Counted from the stretch's first letter, positions 28,059 through 38,364 are shown. The stretch: 64,000 nt of DNA from Flavivirga amylovorans (GCF_030540875.1 NZ_JAUOEM010000001.1:1178001-1242000), one strand, 5' to 3'. The notes: generated by a model from the letters alone, not told the origin. A program made the numbers and translations.

Positions 28059-28448
28059 TTACATGTCTTTGTTTTTATTCTGAATAATTTTTGATACCCA
28101 TAGTATGGAAGCACTTAAGTTGTCAAAAATTTCAAAAGGACGATTATAAAACTTTTTTTCGAATTGCGCGCTCGCAAGCATTTTAGGATTACTGGGAATA
28201 ACTGCTATGGCAACTAAGTTTGATATTTTTTCAATTTCTTTGTATACCAATGGATTTACAGAAAAAGAGGTCACTCGATTTGATATGTAGGCCATATTCT
28301 TTTTGCTGAAGTGTTTTTTTAAAATGGCCTGCAATTCTTTTGTTTCTTTTAGATCAATGACATGGCCCTCTTTAACCTGCTTTATAAGAAAATCATCAAA
28401 GACAAAAATTTCAGCGTGGTCAATATCATAATAATGGAACATTCCCAT
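28059..28448 (-). CDS. hypothetical protein of STAS/SpoIIAA-like appearance
   Basis: A 129-residue soluble protein that is not confidently recognised. The alternation of strands and helices, with VFDDFLIKQVKEGHVIDLKETKELQAIL and VAIAVIPSNP, resembles the SpoIIAA/STAS-like proteins commonly found in flavobacteria. There is no signal peptide, membrane segment or catalytic motif. It ends near position 28059, and a strong terminator lies on its upstream side between it and clpB. Function unknown. Confidence 0.6.
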   Translation of the reverse strand: MGMFHYYDIDHAEIFVFDDFLIKQVKEGHVIDLKETKELQAILKKHFSKKNMAYISNRVTSFSVNPLVYKEIEKISNLVAIAVIPSNPKMLASAQFEKKFYNRPFEIFDNLSASILWVSKIIQNKNKDM

Positions 28449-28500
28449 AGGTTGTAGTATTTTGAGTTCAAAATACGGTTAAATACCCAATTAAAAAAAA

Positions 28501-28532
28501 CAACGTGAGTTTTAATAATAAAACTCACGTTG
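28501..28532 (-). terminator. terminator downstream of clpB
   Basis: A perfect 14-base stem, CAACGTGAGTTTTA (28501-28514) against TAAAACTCACGTTG (28519-28532), with loop ATAA. A-rich sequence precedes it on the plus strand, giving a U run for the minus-strand transcript. It lies 34 bases after the clpB stop. Confidence 0.8.
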
Positions 28533-28565
28533 CTTTTCATCCTACCAACCTAAATGGATTATATT

Positions 28566-31169
28566 TTAAACATTTTCAACTATGTTGTTTTGATTTCTAA
28601 AAACCAACGAATTATCGAAGCAGTCAAGTAAAATGATACTATCTGTTGTTACTTTTCCTGCTAAAATCTCTTTACTTAAAGCATTGAGAACTTCCTTTTG
28701 AATAACGCGTTTTACAGGTCTGGCACCGTATTCAGGATGATATCCTTTTTCGGCTAAATAGTCTATGGCTTCCTGTGTAGCATCAAAAGTAATACCTTGC
28801 TGGCCTATCATTTTTGTTAGCGCTTTTATTTGCAAACTAACTATAGCGGAAATATCTTCTTTGCTAAGGGGCGTAAACATAATGATGTCGTCAATCCTAT
28901 TTATAAATTCTGGACGTACACTTTGCTTTAATAAACCTAAGACATCTGTTTTTGCCGATTCCATTGCGGAATCAATATGCTTTGTGGCTTCAAAGCGTTC
29001 TTGTATTAAATGGCTTCCTATATTTGAGGTCATTATAATAATCGTATTTTTAAAATCTGCTATACGCCCTTTATTATCGGTTAGATGCCCTTCATCTAGT
29101 ACTTGTAATAAAATATTAAACGTATCTGGATGTGCTTTTTCTATTTCATCCAAAAGCACTACGGAATAAGGCTTACGTCTAACAGCTTCTGTTAACTGAC
29201 CGCCCTCATCGTACCCAACGTAGCCTGGAGGGGCGCCAACTAGTCTGCTTACAGCATGCCGTTCTTGATATTCACTCATATCGATACGAGTCATGGCATT
29301 TTCATCATCAAAAAGATAATCAGCCAGGGCTTTAGCCAATTCCGTTTTCCCTACCCCTGTTGTTCCTAAAAAAAGAAATGTGCCGATTGGTTTTTTAGAA
29401 TTTTGTAAACCTGCTCGACTTCTTCTAACGGCATCACTAACAGCGACAATAGCTTCTTCTTGACCTACAACACGTTTATGCAATTCTGTTTCAAGTTTAA
29501 GCAGTTTTTCACGCTCACTTTGAACCATTTTTGTTACTGGAATTCCTGTCCATTTAGCAACTACTTCTGCAATATCATCATAGGTTACCTCTTCTTTTAT
29601 TAATGAATTCTCGGATTGTGCTTGTAATTGTTTTTGATAAGCCTCCAGTTGCTCTTGAGCGTCTTTAATTTTTCCATACCGTAGTTCTGCTACCTTACCG
29701 TAGTCTCCATCACGTTCGGCACGTTCTGCTTCTAGTTTATAGTTTTCAATATCTTGTTTTGTGTTTTGGATATTGTCAACCACTTCTTTTTCACTTTTCC
29801 ATTTCGCATTAATTTCATTTCTGGTTTCTTTTATGTTTGCCAGGTCAGATCTAAGTGATTTTAGTTTAGATTCATCTTTTTCACGCTTAATAGCTTCAAT
29901 TTCAATTTCTAATTGCATGATTTTTCTATCTAAAACATCTAGTTCTTCTGGTTTAGAATTGATTTCCATACGCAGTTTAGAAGCAGCTTCATCCATTAAA
30001 TCAATGGCTTTATCTGGAAGAAAACGATTGGTTATATAGCGTTCGGATAATTCTACAGCTCCAATAATAGCTTCGTCTTTAATACGAACTTTATGATGCG
30101 TTTCGTATTTTTCTTTAATACCACGTAATATAGAAATAGCACTTTCTGTATCTGGTTCGTCAACGATCACTTTTTGAAAACGACGCTCTAAGGCTTTGTC
30201 TTTTTCAAAGTATTTTTGATACTCATCTAAAGTGGTTGCTCCAATGGCTCGTAATTCGCCTCGTGCTAAAGCAGGTTTCAATATATTGGCTGCATCCATA
30301 GCACCTTGTCCGCCACCAGCACCTACCAGTGTATGAATTTCATCTATAAACAAAACAATGTCACCTTCACTTGTGGTTACTTCTTTAATGACGGCTTTTA
30401 AACGTTCTTCAAACTCGCCTTTATATTTTGCGCCAGCAATAAGAGCGCCCATATCTAAAGCAAAAATTTGTTTGTCTTTAAGGTTTTCAGGAATATCACC
30501 ATCAATAATTCTATGAGCCAGACCTTCAGCAATGGCTGTTTTACCAGTTCCGGGCTCTCCAACAAGTATCGGGTTGTTTTTGGTTCTGCGCGATAAAATT
30601 TGAAGAATACGTCGTATTTCTTCATCACGACCAATAACAGGATCTAATTTTCCATCTTTTGCTAATTGGTTTAGATTTTTCGCGTATTTATTTAATGAGT
30701 TATAGGTGTCTTCCTGGCTTTGAGAGGTTACACTTTCTCCTTTACGCAATTCTTCAATAGCAGCTTTTAAACCTTTTTCATTAACGCCTTGGTCTTTCAA
30801 CATCTGTGCTATTTTACTGTTTGATTTAAAAACAGCTAGAATAAGATGTTCAATAGAAACGAAGTCATCCTTCATCTTTTTAGCAATGATAGAAGCTTCA
30901 TTAAGGCTTTTTCCCGCTTCTCGGGATACCATAAGCTCACTACCAGTAACTTTCGAAAAGCTTTCTAATTGTTTATCTAAAGCTTGTTTAAGTATGGATA
31001 TATTTACATTTAATTTTTTTAGGATGAATGGTAATACGTTTTCATCAACTTCAAAAATACCTTTAAATAGGTGTTCATTTTCTATTTGTTGATGCGAGAA
31101 ACCTTGTGCAATTTGTTGTGCTTGTTGTATGGCTTCTTGAGATTTTATTGTATAATTGTTTAAATTCAT
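28566..31169 (-). CDS. clpB: ATP-dependent chaperone ClpB
   Basis: An 867-residue Hsp100 disaggregase. Order of domains: N-terminal Clp repeat domain (1-about 145), AAA+ 1 with Walker [10 protein letters not shown] and Walker B VLFIDEIH, the long coiled-coil middle domain (about 405-530) that distinguishes ClpB from ClpA/ClpC, and AAA+ 2 with GTTGVGKTE and [13 protein letters not shown]. Length is typical. It works with DnaK to rescue aggregated proteins. It is transcribed alone, with a terminator at 28501. A heat-shock-type promoter could not be assigned with confidence. Confidence 0.97.
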   Translation of the reverse strand: MNLNNYTIKSQEAIQQAQQIAQGFSHQQIENEHLFKGIFEVDENVLPFILKKLNVNISILKQALDKQLESFSKVTGSELMVSREAGKSLNEASIIAKKMKDDFVSIEHLILAVFKSNSKIAQMLKDQGVNEKGLKAAIEELRKGESVTSQSQEDTYNSLNKYAKNLNQLAKDGKLDPVIGRDEEIRRILQILSRRTKNNPILVGEPGTGKTAIAEGLAHRIIDGDIPENLKDKQIFALDMGALIAGAKYKGEFEERLKAVIKEVTTSEGDIVLFIDEIHTLVGAGGGQGAMDAANILKPALARGELRAIGATTLDEYQKYFEKDKALERRFQKVIVDEPDTESAISILRGIKEKYETHHKVRIKDEAIIGAVELSERYITNRFLPDKAIDLMDEAASKLRMEINSKPEELDVLDRKIMQLEIEIEAIKREKDESKLKSLRSDLANIKETRNEINAKWKSEKEVVDNIQNTKQDIENYKLEAERAERDGDYGKVAELRYGKIKDAQEQLEAYQKQLQAQSENSLIKEEVTYDDIAEVVAKWTGIPVTKMVQSEREKLLKLETELHKRVVGQEEAIVAVSDAVRRSRAGLQNSKKPIGTFLFLGTTGVGKTELAKALADYLFDDENAMTRIDMSEYQERHAVSRLVGAPPGYVGYDEGGQLTEAVRRKPYSVVLLDEIEKAHPDTFNILLQVLDEGHLTDNKGRIADFKNTIIIMTSNIGSHLIQERFEATKHIDSAMESAKTDVLGLLKQSVRPEFINRIDDIIMFTPLSKEDISAIVSLQIKALTKMIGQQGITFDATQEAIDYLAEKGYHPEYGARPVKRVIQKEVLNALSKEILAGKVTTDSIILLDCFDNSLVFRNQNNIVENV

Positions 31170-31371
31170 AACAGTAATTTTATTTTCTTTACAAGCTATT
31201 AGTCAAGAATCTTACCGTTGAGAATTATCAGACAAAATGTCGTTTAAAGCGGTTGTTACGCTGACTTTTAGTCAGTTTGTAAGATTTAAAAAGTATTGCG
31301 ACTTATTTGTTGAATTAATGATTATAATGAGATGCCCTCCTTCGAGGGAGCGATAAAATATAATATTTGCT

Positions 31372-31761
31372 ATGGGATTATTAAATAAACTTTTTGGAGG
31401 GACAAATGAAACAAAAGAAGAGAAGACCATACCTTGGATTCCTTTAAACCAAATCCCTCAATTGGATTTTATAGAAAAAAAGTCGGCTACCAAAACGCAG
31501 GTTATCTTTAAACACTCGACCCGTTGTGGTATTAGTAGTATGGTTATGAGGCAGTTTGTAGGTAGTTACAATTTAACCGAAAAAGACTTAGATCTGTATT
31601 ATTTGGACTTACTAAACTATCGTGATCTTTCTAATGAGGTTGGTTATAAGTTTCAAGTGATTCATGAATCGCCTCAACTACTGGTTATTAAAAATGGGGT
31701 AGTGGTTGCTCATGCTTCTCATGGTGCTATTAATGAGATTGATTTAAGTAGATTTGTATAG
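31372..31761 (+). CDS. ytxJ: YtxJ-like bacillithiol-linked redox protein
   Basis: A 129-residue thioredoxin-fold protein. The single active-site cysteine Cys52 lies in HSTRCGISS, matching the monothiol motif of YtxJ, a protein linked to bacillithiol. The Gly replaces the more usual Pro of CPIS. Bacillithiol is known from Bacteroidota as well as Firmicutes. It is followed 28 bases later by a methyltransferase gene. The role is probably reversal of thiol modification on proteins; no partner is in the window. Confidence 0.85.
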   Translation: MGLLNKLFGGTNETKEEKTIPWIPLNQIPQLDFIEKKSATKTQVIFKHSTRCGISSMVMRQFVGSYNLTEKDLDLYYLDLLNYRDLSNEVGYKFQVIHESPQLLVIKNGVVVAHASHGAINEIDLSRFV

Positions 31762-31788
31762 ATATATTTTTTTATAATTTATGTTATA

Positions 31789-32400
31789 GTGCAAAAAAAC
31801 AATCAAAAAGAATTAGAGACTTATTGGTCTAAACGATATATTGATGAATCTACAGGATGGGATTTGGGACGCGTTTCCGATCCTATTCGTTGTTATATAG
31901 ATCAATTAAAAAATAAAGATATTAAGATCTTAGTGCCTGGCGCAGGGAATGCTTATGAGGCTGAATACCTGTATAAATCAGGTTTTAATAATACTTATAT
32001 TATAGATATTTCTGAACTTCCGCTAAAGAATTTTAAGGATAGAGTTCCCGATTTTCCTGATAATCAAATTTTACATGGTGATTTTTTTAATCTTGATGAT
32101 ACTTTTGATTTAATTATTGAACAAACCTTTATGTGTTCCTTTCCACCTATAGATAATAATAGGGAAATGTATGCAAAGAAAATGCATGAGCTTTTAAAGC
32201 CTAAAGGAAAATTGGTTGGTTTATGGTTTAATATGCCTCTTTCCGGTGACAATTTTACAAACCGACCTTTTGGAGGTACAAAACAAGAATATTCAAGCTT
32301 ATTTTCTAAGTATTTCGAAGCAAAAACATTTGAAGAAGCCTATAATTCGGTCTCTGATAGAGCTGGTCAAGAGCTTTTTGGGGTTTTTGAAAAGAAATAA
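31789..32400 (+). CDS. SAM-dependent methyltransferase, TPMT family
   Basis: A 203-residue methyltransferase of the thiopurine S-methyltransferase type. The opening YWSKRYIDESTGWDLGRVSDP matches the W-x-x-R-w-x-x-g-x-t-g-W-d pattern of that family, and LVPGAGNAYEAEYL is the SAM-binding motif I. The start is GTG (31789), since no in-frame ATG upstream fits. Substrates of bacterial relatives include thiols and small metabolites; the nearby YtxJ gene is suggestive but not proof. Confidence 0.85.
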   Translation: MQKNNQKELETYWSKRYIDESTGWDLGRVSDPIRCYIDQLKNKDIKILVPGAGNAYEAEYLYKSGFNNTYIIDISELPLKNFKDRVPDFPDNQILHGDFFNLDDTFDLIIEQTFMCSFPPIDNNREMYAKKMHELLKPKGKLVGLWFNMPLSGDNFTNRPFGGTKQEYSSLFSKYFEAKTFEEAYNSVSDRAGQELFGVFEKK

Positions 32401-32722
32401 ATCGCTATTATATTAGAGCAGTAATCTTATTTGTATGACATGTTTTTTGTTTAAAACTTGTTAATATGTTGATAATTAGATTGTTGGTTTTAACGTAAGA
32501 AAATTCTAATTTCGTTTATCGATCTGATGTAAAATATTTAAATAATTTTATATCAGACAGACACGGGGAATTAAAATAAAGAACAAGTTAGTTTTCATTC
32601 TTAAATAGTATTTATCATTATCTACATAGAATGTAACAGAATAATAACCCCTGAATTATAACTTATAGGCACAAAAAGTATTGGTGCTAAAAATTGATTA
32701 TTTATATAAGCTTTAAGAATAT
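32401..32722. other. gene-free gap before the caspase operon
   Basis: This 322-base A+T-rich gap holds no open frame of note. No TAnnTTTG box was found at a good position before the ATG at 32723, so the promoter of the following operon is not identified. Short direct repeats around TATTTAAATAATTTTATA are seen near 32535 but nothing clearly regulatory. Confidence 0.5.
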
Positions 32723-34156
32723 ATGATGAACAAACTGAACTATATTAACATAGGAGATAATGGAACTTTTAAAGAGAGTGGACAAGTTAAATCCTTCCCA
32801 GAAGATGTAGATCTTATTTTTGAACACCTTCGAAATAATGAAATTAGAAATATAACTGTTCATGTCCATGGCGGACTAGTGAATGAAAAGAGTGGTATGG
32901 CTGTAGCTAAAATGATGACGCCAGTGTACAGCGAAGTAGGAAGTCATCCAATTACTTTTGTTTGGGAGAGCGGTTTATTTGAAACGATTGAAGATCGTAT
33001 CATGACCATCCACAAAACAAAAATTTTTAAATGGATTCTAAAAAAAGCAGCTAAGGTTGTTGCTAAAAAATATGGTTTGTCTATTGACGGAAAGGGAGGC
33101 AATGATATTAAGGACATAGATATAGAAAAAGAGCTTGAAAAAGAGGAGCCTTTTGCCTTTTTGGATGCCATGGATGAAGGTACTCGTGGCGGTTTATTCT
33201 ATAATTCGATAGAAGAATTAGAGATGGACAAATTGTCTTTTGAAAATGAAATTAGAAAGGAAGCTCAAAACGATCCAGAATTTGAAGAACTTATAGCATC
33301 AGATACCGATGGCATTTTACTATTTTCAGAAGATATTAAAAACGATATTAATGATGAAGCCTCTAGAGGATGGGGGACACTTTTAGTGACGTTAGGTAAA
33401 GTTACTTGGCGAATTGTTAAGCGTTTTGTTCAAAAAAGAGATCACGGTGGAATGGCCACCATCTTTGAGGAACTCTTGCGCGAACTTTATATTGATGATC
33501 TTGGGGCTTGGGTTTGGGATGGAATGAAACTTAAGGCTAAAGAAATGTGGAATTCTAACACGGGTTTAAGTGGTGATAATCTCCACGCTGGACGCTACTT
33601 TTTTGGCCAGTTAGAAGACTATATTAATGAGAACCCTAGCACGAAAGTCAATCTAGTTGGACATAGTGCAGGAGCAATTGTTATTTGTCATTTTCTAAAC
33701 CTTGTAGTTTCAGAAAACCGTAATTGTTCGTTCGAAACCATTTCATTTTTAGCGCCTGCCTGTAAAGTGGAATTATTCAACAGTCATATTGTAGATAATT
33801 CATCAAAGTTTAAAAGATTTCGAATGTTTACTATGAGTGATCATTACGAAACTAGAGATCACCTTTTAGGTAAAATATACCCTCGCTCACTTCTTTATTT
33901 AATTTCTGGATTCTTAGAAAATGGATACGATGAATACATCCTAGGGCTAGAAAGACACATTGAAGCTGTAAAGCCTTATAATAAGCCAGAACTCCAAAAA
34001 GCGAATGAGTTCATTTACTCCCCATCAGAAGAGCGAATAGTATTTTCTGTAACTAATACTACAGCTCCAAATGGAAAAAGAAGTGAATCTAAAAAACATG
34101 GAGATTTTGATAATGATCCAGCCACCCAGCAAAGTCTGCAAACCATAATTCGATAA
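32723..34156 (+). CDS. alpha/beta hydrolase, first gene of the caspase operon
   Basis: A 477-residue predicted serine hydrolase. HVHGGLV (residues 47-53) resembles an oxyanion-hole HGG, and GHSAG (residues 313-317) is a nucleophile elbow with Ser315. A candidate catalytic histidine is His459 (KKHGDFDNDP). Between them, residues about 90-290 are an unusually long, acidic and helical insertion that may act as a lid or as a protease target. No signal peptide is present, so it is cytosolic or membrane-associated. It precedes the caspase-like gene by two bases. Lipase or esterase activity is an inference. Confidence 0.7.
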   Translation: MMNKLNYINIGDNGTFKESGQVKSFPEDVDLIFEHLRNNEIRNITVHVHGGLVNEKSGMAVAKMMTPVYSEVGSHPITFVWESGLFETIEDRIMTIHKTKIFKWILKKAAKVVAKKYGLSIDGKGGNDIKDIDIEKELEKEEPFAFLDAMDEGTRGGLFYNSIEELEMDKLSFENEIRKEAQNDPEFEELIASDTDGILLFSEDIKNDINDEASRGWGTLLVTLGKVTWRIVKRFVQKRDHGGMATIFEELLRELYIDDLGAWVWDGMKLKAKEMWNSNTGLSGDNLHAGRYFFGQLEDYINENPSTKVNLVGHSAGAIVICHFLNLVVSENRNCSFETISFLAPACKVELFNSHIVDNSSKFKRFRMFTMSDHYETRDHLLGKIYPRSLLYLISGFLENGYDEYILGLERHIEAVKPYNKPELQKANEFIYSPSEERIVFSVTNTTAPNGKRSESKKHGDFDNDPATQQSLQTIIR

Positions 34157-34158
34157 TA

Positions 34159-35184
34159 ATGGCAATCCAACAAAATGACTATGCACTTTTAATCGGTATC
34201 TGGGATTATCCTGAATTTAGATCATTAAAAGGGCCCAAAAAAGATATTGAACTTTTTAGTAAGTGGTTATTGAATACAGAAAAAGGTGGAGGTGTCTCCG
34301 AAGAAAATATTAACATTATTACTTCTACGGCAAACCCTGTATCACCTATCCACTCCCAAGTAGATCAAGCTCTTACTGACTTGTATGAAAAAGTAAGCCA
34401 AGCAGATCAACCTGGTAGGCGCTTATATTTCTACTTTAGTGGTCATGGTTTTGGTATTGAAGAAATGAGTATTGCTCTGGCTTTAGCTAACTGGAAATTG
34501 TTTGGCATGAGAAACTCAGCCTTAAAATCGGATGCTTATTTAAATGAATTTGTGAATTGGGGTAAGTTTAAAGAAGTTATTTTCTTTCTCGATTGCTGTC
34601 GTTCACCAATAGAAATCACTGGCCTTCATCCTATTGTAGGTTATGGAAGAAGCGAAGACGCTTCTGATGTTGGCAAATTTATAGCCCATTCTACCAGGCA
34701 CTTGAACGCTGCTTATGAAGCCAGCTTTTCAGATGATAATTTAGAAGACGAGGCATTAAAAGAAGAATACAACGGCATTTTTACAAAAGTGCTATTAGAT
34801 GCATTATGGGGTGATGCGTCTAGTGGGACAGGAGTTACAGCTTCTGAATTAAAAAATTATCTCGATAGGTATGTAAAACTTGAAGCCAACCGAAAGCAAA
34901 AACCTCAAAGAGCCGACATTTACAATGCTTTAAACGATGACTCAGTATTCGGAGTAAGTAAGAATTTAGTGAATATCAAAATTAATTTCAAACCTGAACG
35001 CACAGGCTTAATTCAATTGCTCTCTCCAAATCTAGACATTATTAAAGAGGAAGACATATCATCTAATGTATGGAATCATATGGAGTTAACAAAAGGACGT
35101 TACACTCTTGTTGAAGTCACTACCCAGAAAGAAGAAACCTACAAGGTACTTCCTTCGGACTCTACTCAAACTATTCTTTTCTAA
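34159..35184 (+). CDS. caspase-fold protease (peptidase C14 family)
   Basis: A 341-residue protein. YALLIGIWDYPEFRSLKGPKKDI is the start of bacterial caspase/metacaspase domains. The catalytic histidine is His96 in FYFSGHGFG and the cysteine is Cys147 in FLDCCRSP. The protease domain ends near residue 265. A roughly 70-residue beta-rich tail follows (for example NIKINFKPERTGLIQLL and KGRYTLVEV), which resembles the N-terminus of the next protein. There is no signal peptide. It lies between a hydrolase and an unknown protein, each spaced by two bases. Confidence 0.85.
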   Translation: MAIQQNDYALLIGIWDYPEFRSLKGPKKDIELFSKWLLNTEKGGGVSEENINIITSTANPVSPIHSQVDQALTDLYEKVSQADQPGRRLYFYFSGHGFGIEEMSIALALANWKLFGMRNSALKSDAYLNEFVNWGKFKEVIFFLDCCRSPIEITGLHPIVGYGRSEDASDVGKFIAHSTRHLNAAYEASFSDDNLEDEALKEEYNGIFTKVLLDALWGDASSGTGVTASELKNYLDRYVKLEANRKQKPQRADIYNALNDDSVFGVSKNLVNIKINFKPERTGLIQLLSPNLDIIKEEDISSNVWNHMELTKGRYTLVEVTTQKEETYKVLPSDSTQTILF

Positions 35185-35186
35185 TT

Positions 35187-36752
35187 ATGAAATTCAACTT
35201 AAACATACATTGTTTCAATAATGAGATTTCTTATTCCTTGTATGATGGATATGATGAACCTCAATTAGAAGGCATACATACCGACAGAACAATTGAGCTT
35301 GATAAGGGGGTTTATTTTCTTGAAGCTGAACTAAATGGTATCGTTAAGCAAGTTAAAATTCGTTTAGATGGAGATAAATCGATCAACGTTCCTTCTCCAA
35401 TTTATTCATCGATGCCTCTTTATGATGCCGTAACTACAAGTGAAAGTAAACTTTTTGATGGCTTGAAATATAGTAGTCAACTTACTGATCCAGCATCAGG
35501 TAACAAACATTTTCAGGAAACAGGTTTTTTTATATTCCTTAGAAGTAGCGATTTAGATCGGCAAACTATAAGACCTGAAAAATTTAGAATATTCATTCTG
35601 GACAAATCTCAACAAGTTATTCGTGAAATAAATACCTCGAATTCAAAACTGGATGAAAGGGGGTATTGGATGGCTTATTCTGGCGAGTTTAGTCCTGGTC
35701 AATACTTCGTTGAAGTAGAGCTTAGAAATAAGGCCTGGTGTTTTCCTGTCTATATTTATCCCCAGATAAAAGCAAACCTCTTTTTAACTGTAAAAAACGT
35801 TCCACTATATCGTTCACTAAAAATATTTTACAATGAAGGTTATAACGCTTTTCAACCTGAAAACAAACATACTATTTCTACCGATATTGCTTTAGATCGT
35901 CTTGCTAATTTTCAGTTCGATAATTTACCAAAAGACACCATGAATGAATTGCTCAATGAAAAATTTGAGCAGCCTATGTTTGGTTTTTTATCCCTCTATT
36001 TTCTTTTATTAAGAAAGAAGCGTCCAGAAAAACGTTTAATCGAAACGGTCATCAACAATATGCAATACAATATCCTTAGGACAGAAGAATCACCTGAATT
36101 AGATATACTAAAACGTATGGCAAATGCTAAATTAGGTACCAATTTCCAGATCAACAAGCACCAAAATGTACTTGTTCCCATGTTTAGTTTTGGACTGGAT
36201 ACTATTATTAGTGATTGGAATAATGACAAAACATTATTTGATGAGGAAAGTCCTATAAATGATGCGACAGACAATCTCTTGCGAGGAACTCCTTTTTCAA
36301 TTTGGAGTGTAGACCGATTGAAAAGGGTAAGCTTTATTAAAATGTTTGTTAACAAAGTACGAGAATTTCCCTTAATAAAAGATCTCGACACCAGTAGACC
36401 AAATCACATTCGATTAAAAGGGAATAATGAATTCATTAATACTTTATTAGGGAATGTAAACATAAACGAGGATAAGTTGAACTCACTAATGGAATATTTA
36501 TACTTCGGGGGTAAAAATGATAAGTTAACAATTGATTTAATTATCAAAGAACTCCGAATTTCACCTTACCGATTAAAAAAAGTAATGAACGTAGTTAATA
36601 ATATTATCGAGACTCAACCTAATCTCCTCACTCTCGTCATTAAGCGTTTTAATAACGAATTAGGACTGACAGACGGACTGAATGAAGAAGATAAGGAGCT
36701 TAAAAGAGTTGAAGACAATATTAAAAAGTTTATTTCTGCGAATTCGAATTAA
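35187..36752 (+). CDS. uncharacterised protein of the caspase operon
   Basis: A 521-residue protein without a family I recognise. The N-terminal third (about residues 1-215) is beta-rich; residues 35-60 (IELDKGVYFLEAELNGIVKQ) look like a PEGA or carbohydrate-binding-like module and recall the caspase C-terminus. The remaining part (about 225-521) is mainly helical, with charged segments such as EEDKELKRVEDNIKKF at the end. No signal peptide or membrane segment is seen. It may be a scaffold, sensor or substrate of the caspase. Confidence 0.6.
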   Translation: MKFNLNIHCFNNEISYSLYDGYDEPQLEGIHTDRTIELDKGVYFLEAELNGIVKQVKIRLDGDKSINVPSPIYSSMPLYDAVTTSESKLFDGLKYSSQLTDPASGNKHFQETGFFIFLRSSDLDRQTIRPEKFRIFILDKSQQVIREINTSNSKLDERGYWMAYSGEFSPGQYFVEVELRNKAWCFPVYIYPQIKANLFLTVKNVPLYRSLKIFYNEGYNAFQPENKHTISTDIALDRLANFQFDNLPKDTMNELLNEKFEQPMFGFLSLYFLLLRKKRPEKRLIETVINNMQYNILRTEESPELDILKRMANAKLGTNFQINKHQNVLVPMFSFGLDTIISDWNNDKTLFDEESPINDATDNLLRGTPFSIWSVDRLKRVSFIKMFVNKVREFPLIKDLDTSRPNHIRLKGNNEFINTLLGNVNINEDKLNSLMEYLYFGGKNDKLTIDLIIKELRISPYRLKKVMNVVNNIIETQPNLLTLVIKRFNNELGLTDGLNEEDKELKRVEDNIKKFISANSN

Positions 36753-36832
36753 AATAGCATTTACATGACGTTTTTTAAAACACAACCATTTATATACGGA
36801 ACGATAAATTGTAAAACTTCCAAAAAAACATA

Positions 36833-36969
36833 AAAGAGGCTGTCTAAAAAGTCTATAAGTTGTCATTTTGAGCGCAGCCGAAAAATCTCAACACGCTGGT
36901 ATTCAAAATGTTTAATTTAAAGAGATTCTTCATTTCATTCTGAATGACACTTTTTTAGACAGCCTCTTT
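36833..36969. repeat. bidirectional-terminator repeat with long inverted arms
   Basis: AAAGAGGCTGTCTAAAAA (36833-36850) and its reverse complement (36952-36969) form perfect 18-base arms around a TTTTGAGCGCAGCCGAAAAATCTC...GAGATTCTTCATTTCATTCTGAATGAC core. It sits between convergent genes and could terminate both. The core belongs to the same family as other intergenic repeats in the window. A related arm pair occurs at 55352-55386. Confidence 0.75.
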
Positions 36970-36970
36970 G

Positions 36971-38152
36971 TTAAACTTTAACTCTATAAGAGCTAATAAT
37001 ATCTTTGAGTTTTAGCTTGAGATCTTCTCCTGTATCATAAACCATTTGTTCATTACTAGGGAAGGGGACTCTTCTGTTATTTAATATTTTTCGATCTTCA
37101 GATTCTAAAGCTCTTTTATCGCCTCGTACTCTGGCAAAAAGATTTTCAAAAATAAATTCGCTATCAATAGTAAATGTGTCCAGTAATTGCTTTGTTTTTA
37201 TATCTAAATACACAACATCTGCAATAACTTGTGTGGATTTTATTTGAGTAAATTCGTTAAAACGTGCTTTTACTCTAATTATTTTGTCAATTTTTATATC
37301 GTTGCCTAAACTATCTTTAACAACATTGCCTTTACTGTCTAATTCATATTCCCAACCATCAACGACTTCCCTTTCTCTTATAAATTCACGTTCTTTAATA
37401 TGTTCTGGTGAAATATTAATTTGTTTTAACTGTAGTTGCATTGCATAGTCATACGCAACTTTCTTATCAGGTTGTGCGTGATATACCGTCCAGAATTGAT
37501 TTAATCCATAGGTATCAAAGTTTAGTAAATCGTCTTCTAAACGTTGCGGAATAATTTGATTGGTACGATTTTGAATTGTAACACTTACATAGGCAGTACC
37601 TCGTTGATGAGCTTCTATCATTAAGTCTCTAGTCATTTCATAATTAGGATTGATAGATTCAACATAATTTAAAACGTTGTAGGCTTCTCTAATTCGTGCT
37701 TTATCGTCTAATTCTAATAAATCCAAGCCTTTTTCATACAAGTAATCCGAAACAGTCTCACGAGACTGTACAATATCATTACTGTAATCGTTGAATTTAA
37801 AAGAAACATTTCTACCGTTTACATTTAGCGGTAAAATAGGTTTGATGGCTTCCTGACGCGCATTTAAGTCCATGTAGATTTCGTAAATCTCTCTATAAAG
37901 TTCAGGATTCTTATCTTTTTTTAAATGCTCTATACTATTTAAATCGCGTTCCGTTGCTTTGTTATATGCGTCTTGCAGCATTAAAACATAATCGAATTTG
38001 CGTTTTTTGTTTTTATTAGTCCTTAACTTATTTAAAGCTGTTGTTATTGCTTGATCGTAGTTGCCTGAATTAACGGCAGCTTCTACTTGTTTTTTTCCAC
38101 CACAAGCCATAAGCATAAAAAGACTTATTGTAAAAAGTAGTAGTTTTTTCAT
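36971..38152 (-). CDS. conserved lipoprotein, function unknown
   Basis: A 393-residue protein with a lipoprotein signal (LFMLMACGGKK, lipobox Cys17). The N-terminal half is helical and TPR-like (ALNKLRTNKNKKRKFDYVLMLQDAYNKA), followed by beta-rich parts and EREFIREREVVDGWEYELDSKG. It resembles lipoproteins of unknown function that are widespread in flavobacteria. The TPR-like part suggests a scaffolding role in the envelope. It stands alone, with the repeat terminator at its 3' side. Confidence 0.7.
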   Translation of the reverse strand: MKKLLLFTISLFMLMACGGKKQVEAAVNSGNYDQAITTALNKLRTNKNKKRKFDYVLMLQDAYNKATERDLNSIEHLKKDKNPELYREIYEIYMDLNARQEAIKPILPLNVNGRNVSFKFNDYSNDIVQSRETVSDYLYEKGLDLLELDDKARIREAYNVLNYVESINPNYEMTRDLMIEAHQRGTAYVSVTIQNRTNQIIPQRLEDDLLNFDTYGLNQFWTVYHAQPDKKVAYDYAMQLQLKQINISPEHIKEREFIREREVVDGWEYELDSKGNVVKDSLGNDIKIDKIIRVKARFNEFTQIKSTQVIADVVYLDIKTKQLLDTFTIDSEFIFENLFARVRGDKRALESEDRKILNNRRVPFPSNEQMVYDTGEDLKLKLKDIISSYRVKV

Positions 38153-38364
38153 AGATTTAATATTATAGGTTACTTAGGGCACTAATCCAATAGTTGTGCC
38201 AAAATACTAAAAAATCAGACAAAACACCAATAAATAGGTTTAAATGAATTTTAATTATGTATTTTGTAAGTTTTTACTCTGAAATGTAAAAAAATGATTT
38301 TTTAATAAGCTTACAGTGAATAAGCTATTAAAAGAAAAGCAGCATATAATAAGTTAAGCGTTAA

